Origin: Pleionea sp041589565
Lineage (GTDB): Bacteria; Pseudomonadota; Gammaproteobacteria; Enterobacterales; Kangiellaceae
Assembly (NCBI GenBank): GCA_041589565.1
Contig: JBFHVL010000116.1
Span: 1 to 10,521 of the forward strand
DNA length: 10,521 nt
Reading direction: 5' to 3'
Every line of letters begins with the position of its first letter. Positions within the stretch are counted from its first letter, which is position 1. The position numbers and the translations under genes were made by a program. The notes under the pieces were generated by a model. That model saw only the letters and a program-made list of their open reading frames with translations, was not told the origin of the DNA and did no database searches. Below, one piece after another: positions 6,612 to 10,521 of this stretch.

Positions 6612-6615
6612 GAGG
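6612..6615 (+). promoter_or_regulatory. Ribosome binding site for the TTG start at 6621
   Basis: GAGG is 5 nt before TTG 6621-6623. The TTG start keeps the first transmembrane helix (residues 8-30) whole. The next in-frame ATG, at 6678, would cut it in half. Confidence 0.6.
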
Positions 6616-6620
6616 GACAT

Positions 6621-8465
6621 TTGCAGAAAAGTTATATTAAACACGGGCTACTTACTTTTAGCTTAACAGCATTTTTTATGGTACTGGCCTACAGTCAAGT
6701 TGCGGTATCGATAAATAACCTATGGAATGATCATCTGGTCAGTATGCTGGCTTTGAGGTATCAACCCAGCTCCGACATTTTGATCATCGATATTGATGAT
6801 CAAAGCCTGCGTGAAATGGAATCTTTTGCTGGAAAATGGCCCTGGCCTCGTAGCATTCATGGCTTTTTACTGGAAGGATTAAAAAACTATTCAACAAAAG
6901 CTATTGTATTTGACATTTTATTTGCTGAGAAAGATGTGTTTCGTCCAGAAGCAGATGAATTCTTTAATGAAATGATTACTCAAACTCCAAACGTTTATCT
7001 AGCAGGTGCCTTAGCAGCCGGCGAGCAAGTTCAACCTGTGGTTTTGCAGGACTATGCGAGTTATCTTAATTTGGCTTCGGGTGATCATGTAACGCCAGAT
7101 GCAACCGCGCGTTTAACCCTGCCCTGGGTGGTCCCAAGAGAGCAATGGCGAGTGGGTAGTATTGCCTTTCAACTCGAAGCTGATGGAATTGGTCGGAGTT
7201 ATTCGGTACGCAATGAACTAAGTGGCTGGTATTGGCTTAGCCTACCGGCTCTGGTAGCGAAGGACCTGGGCCATCAACTCCCGGACCAGAACGATATTCG
7301 GTTGCGCTGGCTTGGCGCTGATTTAATGCCGTTTAATAACATTAGCTACAGTCAATTGTTTGACCACTTATCGCATCCCGAAGCTGATCACTATGGTGAT
7401 TTATTTAAAAATAAAATTGTTATTATAGGCAGTACTGCAACCGGCTTACACGATACCAGACCGACACCTGTCGCAACCAACTATCCTGCAGTGTCAATTC
7501 TGGCAACCGCTTTAGATAATCTGCTTCAGGACCGTTATTATCGAGCTCTTCCTAATATATGGATGCTAATACCTACCTTAGTACTTTTGTTATTTTTTAC
7601 CACATGGGCGACCACTGCAAAAATTTATCGAACTTTATTCATCTGGTGTTGGCCAATCTGTATTTTAATTGCAATGATACTCTTTGTTGGCGCCTATCAG
7701 GGAGCAAAGCAGGGAGTTTTATCCAATGTTGCTTATCCGGTATTTGCTGCAAGTGCGGCATTATTAATCATTACATTAATTCGTGGTCTCGGGGAATACT
7801 TTCAACGGCAAAAATTAATTGGAATTTTCAGCCGTTTTATTGATCCTCGGATTGTTAATCAACTGATTGACGAACAACAACTAGAAATATCGACACGTAG
7901 TAAATCCTGTCAAATTACAGTATTGTTTTCGGATATTCGAGGTTTTACCACTCTTTCGGAGCAACACTCTGCAACGGAGATCGTCACTCTTTTAAACCAG
8001 TATTTTTCCGCTCAGGTGGAAACTATTTTTAAATATGGTGGAACTTTGGATAAGTTTATTGGTGATGCCATTATGGCTTTTTGGGGGGCGCCAATTGACG
8101 ATGAGCAGCAGGCTGACAATGCAATACTCGCAGCTAAAGAAATGACGGAAAACTTGGAAGCTTTTCGATCTCAATTACCCGAGTCCATGCGACATTTTGA
8201 TGTGGGTATTGGACTTCATACCGGAGAGGCGGTTGTCGGTATGATTGGATCAGAAAAGCGTTACGACTACACGGCAATTGGAGACACCGTTAATTTAGCC
8301 AGCAGAATTGAAGGCTTAACCAAAGATCGCGCCCGTATACTGGTATCGGAAGATTGTAAAAATGCCTGTCAAAAAACCTTTGACTGGGTTGAGATGGGAT
8401 CGTTTCAGGTGAAAGGCCGGGAAAAACCTGTGATCACCTACTGTCTGGAGGGAAGTCAACTATGA
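6621..8465 (+). CDS. CHASE2-domain class III adenylate cyclase, membrane-bound
   Basis: A 614-aa inner-membrane sensor predicted to make cAMP from ATP. Residues 8-30 are a membrane helix. Residues about 35-308 form a periplasmic CHASE2 domain, with SDILIIDIDDQSLRE, WPWPRS, AIVFDILF, then FKNKIVIIGSTATGLHDTRP and YPAVSILATALDNLL. Three further helices lie at about 311-331, 338-360 and 368-390, the usual CHASE2 plus three-helix layout. A short linker (FSRFIDPRIVNQLI) leads to the catalytic domain (about 425-605). Metal aspartates are D438 (FSDIRGF) and D482 (GDAIMAFWG). Adenine-selecting positions are K478 and T551, the Lys/Thr pair of class IIIb adenylate cyclases, and N558 and R562 (NLASR) are the transition-state residues. 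All key residues are present, so activity is expected. ATP rather than GTP use is inferred from K478/T551. The gene starts at TTG, and its stop overlaps the next ATG as ATGA. Confidence 0.92.
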   Translation: MQKSYIKHGLLTFSLTAFFMVLAYSQVAVSINNLWNDHLVSMLALRYQPSSDILIIDIDDQSLREMESFAGKWPWPRSIHGFLLEGLKNYSTKAIVFDILFAEKDVFRPEADEFFNEMITQTPNVYLAGALAAGEQVQPVVLQDYASYLNLASGDHVTPDATARLTLPWVVPREQWRVGSIAFQLEADGIGRSYSVRNELSGWYWLSLPALVAKDLGHQLPDQNDIRLRWLGADLMPFNNISYSQLFDHLSHPEADHYGDLFKNKIVIIGSTATGLHDTRPTPVATNYPAVSILATALDNLLQDRYYRALPNIWMLIPTLVLLLFFTTWATTAKIYRTLFIWCWPICILIAMILFVGAYQGAKQGVLSNVAYPVFAASAALLIITLIRGLGEYFQRQKLIGIFSRFIDPRIVNQLIDEQQLEISTRSKSCQITVLFSDIRGFTTLSEQHSATEIVTLLNQYFSAQVETIFKYGGTLDKFIGDAIMAFWGAPIDDEQQADNAILAAKEMTENLEAFRSQLPESMRHFDVGIGLHTGEAVVGMIGSEKRYDYTAIGDTVNLASRIEGLTKDRARILVSEDCKNACQKTFDWVEMGSFQVKGREKPVITYCLEGSQL

Positions 8466-8971
8466 AGTTCTTCAAAATATTAATGCAGCGATTGGTATCA
8501 ATTGTCCCACTCTGTCTCATTGGGTTAGTGCTTGCAGATACGCCAGCCACAATTACACAGCCGACGGATTTATTGAAAAAGCCTCAGGCGAATTCAGCGG
8601 TTGTTACGAAACTGAAAAAATCTCAATCAGTGTCAGTGACAACTCGTGAAGGCGGCTGGTATCAAGTGATGGTAGAAGGCAACGTGGGATGGATTAAAAT
8701 GTTTTTTCTACGATTTAACCCAGAAAGTAAAAGTGAATCTCGAAGCGGCGTGGGTGCTTTACTGAGCTCGACACGTAAGCCTCACAGTGAAGTCGCATTA
8801 ACCACAGGTGTTCGCGGTATAAATGAAAAAATGCTTAAAAACGCGAAACCGGACTTTGTTGGATTAAATACCATGAGTCAGTTTCGAAGCGATGCGAACT
8901 CCGTCAAAAGATTTGCTCAGGAAGGGAAGTTAAAGTCGCGTAAAGTGAAGTACATCGAGCGCAAGGAGTAA
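8462..8971 (+). CDS. Secreted SH3b-like domain protein (169 aa)
   Basis: Residues 1-25 are a signal peptide (basic start, hydrophobic core VPLCLIGLVLA, likely cleavage before Asp26), so the protein should be periplasmic. Residues about 27-86 match a bacterial SH3 (SH3b/SH3_3) fold: a first strand, KPQANSAVVTKLKKSQSVSV, then EGGWYQVMVEGNVGWIKMFFL with its Trp-Tyr and GWI signatures. Bacterial SH3 domains often bind peptidoglycan or peptides, but the ligand here is unknown. The C-terminal half (87-169) is basic and has an ALTTGVRGINEKML segment. I recall similar segments in other SH3b proteins of this kind, but cannot verify this here. The ATG overlaps the cyclase stop as ATGA, and the M48 protease gene follows after 4 nt. 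This tight packing suggests translational coupling and a shared role at the envelope. Confidence 0.85.
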   Translation: MKFFKILMQRLVSIVPLCLIGLVLADTPATITQPTDLLKKPQANSAVVTKLKKSQSVSVTTREGGWYQVMVEGNVGWIKMFFLRFNPESKSESRSGVGALLSSTRKPHSEVALTTGVRGINEKMLKNAKPDFVGLNTMSQFRSDANSVKRFAQEGKLKSRKVKYIERKE

Positions 8972-8975
8972 GGAC

Positions 8976-9866
8976 ATGAATACTAATAAAGTAATCATTA
9001 CAACGACAGTTTTAAGTTTTCTTTTGCTATCCGCCTGTAAGGGATTAATGATTCAGGGAGTTAATGTTGGCAAAATTGTCGATGTTGGCAGTAAAGTTTT
9101 ATCCAGTGATGACATTAAAGAAGAAGATGAAGTTGTTATGGGCAGTCAAATGGCTGCAATCATATTAGGTAGCGCGCCTTTGCATGGCGACAAAACGTTA
9201 CAGTCCTATGTAAACAGTGTGGGTCGTTGGGTGGCATTACAGTCGGAACGCTCAAAGCTAAATTGGCATTTTGCAGTCGTCGATACTGACGCTATTAATG
9301 CGTTCGCGATGCCTGGAGGCTTTGTTATTGTCACTTCCGGTATGCTGGACCTACTTTCCAGCGAAGCTGAACTGGCGGCAGTGCTTGCACACGAAATAGC
9401 TCACGTTAATGATAGACATTACCTAAAAGCAATGGAGAAAACTCAGAGTTTATCATTGGTGGGGGATATTGCCGGTATTGCAGGCGATGTATATCAGGCA
9501 AAAAAAGGCAGTGCAGTTAATGAGAACTTTTCCCGTAATCGAGCGGTTGCGGAAAAGTTGATTAATACAACCGCCGATCTCTACTCAAAAGGTTTGGAGC
9601 GCGGAGATGAGCTTGAAGCCGATTCGCATGCGATTACCTTATTGGCAAGAGCCGGATACGACCCTTATGCCATGGGTCATGTCCTTCAAAAGTTAGCCAT
9701 GTTAAGTGCCGATGATTCTGCGTTACAGATGTTATTTAATTCGCATCCATCTCCGGATGATAGACTGCAATCTGCTGTAGCAACTTATGATCGTTTATCG
9801 ATAACTTCCGGTCAGTCAGTAATGCGGCGCTTTGACAACGTCATGGCGCAGGTTAAGCGTAATTAA
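8976..9866 (+). CDS. M48-family metalloprotease lipoprotein
   Basis: A 296-aa zinc-dependent peptidase predicted to act at the outer membrane facing the periplasm, like LoiP/YcaL/BepA-type proteins. The signal peptide ends in lipobox L18-S-A-C21. Lys at +2 predicts outer-membrane sorting. Zinc site: H139-E-I-A-H143, with the third ligand E212 in the ELEAD motif (E212-L-E-A-D216). The conserved HPS segment is at H257. The upstream strand NAFAMPGGFVIVTSGML is the family's edge-strand region. All catalytic residues are intact. Relatives degrade or help assemble envelope proteins, but the substrate here is unknown. AAGGAG (8963-8968) lies 7 nt before the ATG. It is the last gene of the cyclase-SH3b-protease run and is followed by a terminator hairpin. 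No TPR repeats follow the catalytic domain, so it is closer in layout to LoiP/YcaL than to BepA. Confidence 0.92.
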   Translation: MNTNKVIITTTVLSFLLLSACKGLMIQGVNVGKIVDVGSKVLSSDDIKEEDEVVMGSQMAAIILGSAPLHGDKTLQSYVNSVGRWVALQSERSKLNWHFAVVDTDAINAFAMPGGFVIVTSGMLDLLSSEAELAAVLAHEIAHVNDRHYLKAMEKTQSLSLVGDIAGIAGDVYQAKKGSAVNENFSRNRAVAEKLINTTADLYSKGLERGDELEADSHAITLLARAGYDPYAMGHVLQKLAMLSADDSALQMLFNSHPSPDDRLQSAVATYDRLSITSGQSVMRRFDNVMAQVKRN

Positions 9867-9895
9867 TGTCAATCATTGTTATAAGGTTAAAGAAT

Positions 9896-9913
9896 AGCCC
9901 ACGGTTGTGGGCT
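9896..9913. terminator. Bidirectional hairpin between M48 protease and DsbA genes
   Basis: AGCCCAC (9896-9902) and GTGGGCT (9907-9913) form a perfect 7-bp GC-rich stem with a GGTT loop. It lies 29 nt after the protease stop and 23 nt after the convergent dsbA-like stop. The minus strand continues with ATTCTTT, the plus strand with GTTACTA, so the T tracts are modest on both sides. Confidence 0.65.
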
Positions 9914-9936
9914 GTTACTAGGATAAATTTAAAATA

Positions 9937-10521
9937 TTACTTCTGTGAACACTTAGCAGGTAACTTGAGTGCTTTATCGACCACCTCAAATACTTTATCG
10001 TAGCCTCCCGCTGAAGATACGCTGACCTGATACTGATAATTAACAAGAACCGCTGGTACTCCGGTGATCTTATATTTCAACATCAGATTGTAGTCTTGCT
10101 CCAAACGGTTTCTTAGCATTTGTTCGTTTTGTAAAGTTTCGCGTGCTTTCTGCTCATCGACGCCAGCTTCAACAAACATTTTTACCACACCTTCGAAGTC
10201 TTGAAAGGCTATTTTGTTCTCATGAATCGTCGCAAATAATTGTGGTTTAATTTTGTCTAACACACCCAGTTCATCTGCCGAGTGGTGAATAACCACAAAG
10301 GGAAAAAACTCTTTACGTCCCAGATCAGTCGGCATGGAAACGAAACGCACGTCTTCGCTTAACGTTTCTTTCCATTTTTCAAGAGGTTCTTCCAGCTTGT
10401 AGCAGTGAGGGCATTGATAAGCGAAAAACTCGATTACCGTAGGTTGATCACAGCTATCCTGAGGTTCGATTTCTATATAGCCAGTTTCAGTAGCTTGATG
10501 TGCATGTTCGGCATGGTCGTG
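9937..10521 (-). CDS. DsbA-family thiol:disulfide oxidoreductase (5' partial)
   Basis: The frame is open to the window edge, so the start and signal peptide are missing. The visible 194 residues resemble mature DsbA, the periplasmic enzyme that introduces disulfides. They show EFFAYQCPHCYKLEE with the CPHC active site (bases 10413-10402), a helical insertion domain, and KITGVPAVLV with the cis-proline loop GVPA. CPHC is the E. coli DsbA dipeptide, consistent with a strong oxidase. Two features are unlike E. coli DsbA. A His-rich N-terminal stretch (HDHAEHAH) sits at the visible start. Two extra cysteines, one 13 residues before the CPHC and one four residues from the C-terminus, could form a second disulfide. 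A first shorter start at 10350 would drop the active site, so it is not the real start. I leave the symbol blank because paralogues of DsbA cannot be separated here. Confidence 0.88.
   Translation of the reverse strand, partial: HDHAEHAHQATETGYIEIEPQDSCDQPTVIEFFAYQCPHCYKLEEPLEKWKETLSEDVRFVSMPTDLGRKEFFPFVVIHHSADELGVLDKIKPQLFATIHENKIAFQDFEGVVKMFVEAGVDEQKARETLQNEQMLRNRLEQDYNLMLKYKITGVPAVLVNYQYQVSVSSAGGYDKVFEVVDKALKLPAKCSQK

Overview
The window looks like chromosomal DNA of a gammaproteobacterium of moderate to low GC. The strongest clue is the order recJ - prfB - lysS, which is the E. coli order. The release factor 2 reconstructed here is 365 residues with SPF at 205-207 and GGQ at 250-252, matching E. 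coli RF2 in length and motif position. The genus cannot be fixed from the sequence alone. A marine, Kangiella/Oceanospirillales-like organism is only a guess. No mobile element, CRISPR array, rRNA or tRNA was seen, and no gene-free stretch exceeds 300 bases.

Left part (1-4141), information processing: the 3' end of recJ runs into a strong hairpin shared with a convergent small gene. Two small minus-strand genes follow, an exported protein (267-635) and an outer-membrane-type lipoprotein (923-1348), both sitting between recJ and prfB. prfB (1449-2547) carries the classic autoregulatory +1 frameshift at an in-frame UGA. lysS follows 23 nt later, and the pair ends in a hairpin at 4119-4141.

Middle and right part (4157-9866), membrane and second-messenger signalling: a small multi-pass membrane protein of unknown function precedes a four-gene plus-strand run. 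This run encodes a GAF + HD-GYP protein (predicted c-di-GMP phosphodiesterase), a CHASE2 class III adenylate cyclase, a secreted SH3b-like protein and an M48 metalloprotease lipoprotein. The last three genes are tightly packed (ATGA overlap, then a 4-nt gap) and are very probably one operon. The HD-GYP gene lies 57 nt upstream and may be cotranscribed. Together they suggest a module in which a periplasmic sensor controls cAMP synthesis, with envelope proteins as partners or outputs and c-di-GMP turnover next door. That link is inferred from gene order.

Right edge (9937-10521): a convergent minus-strand gene encodes a DsbA-family thiol:disulfide oxidoreductase with a CPHC active site. Its start and signal peptide lie beyond the window. 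A bidirectional-type hairpin (9896-9913) separates it from the protease gene.
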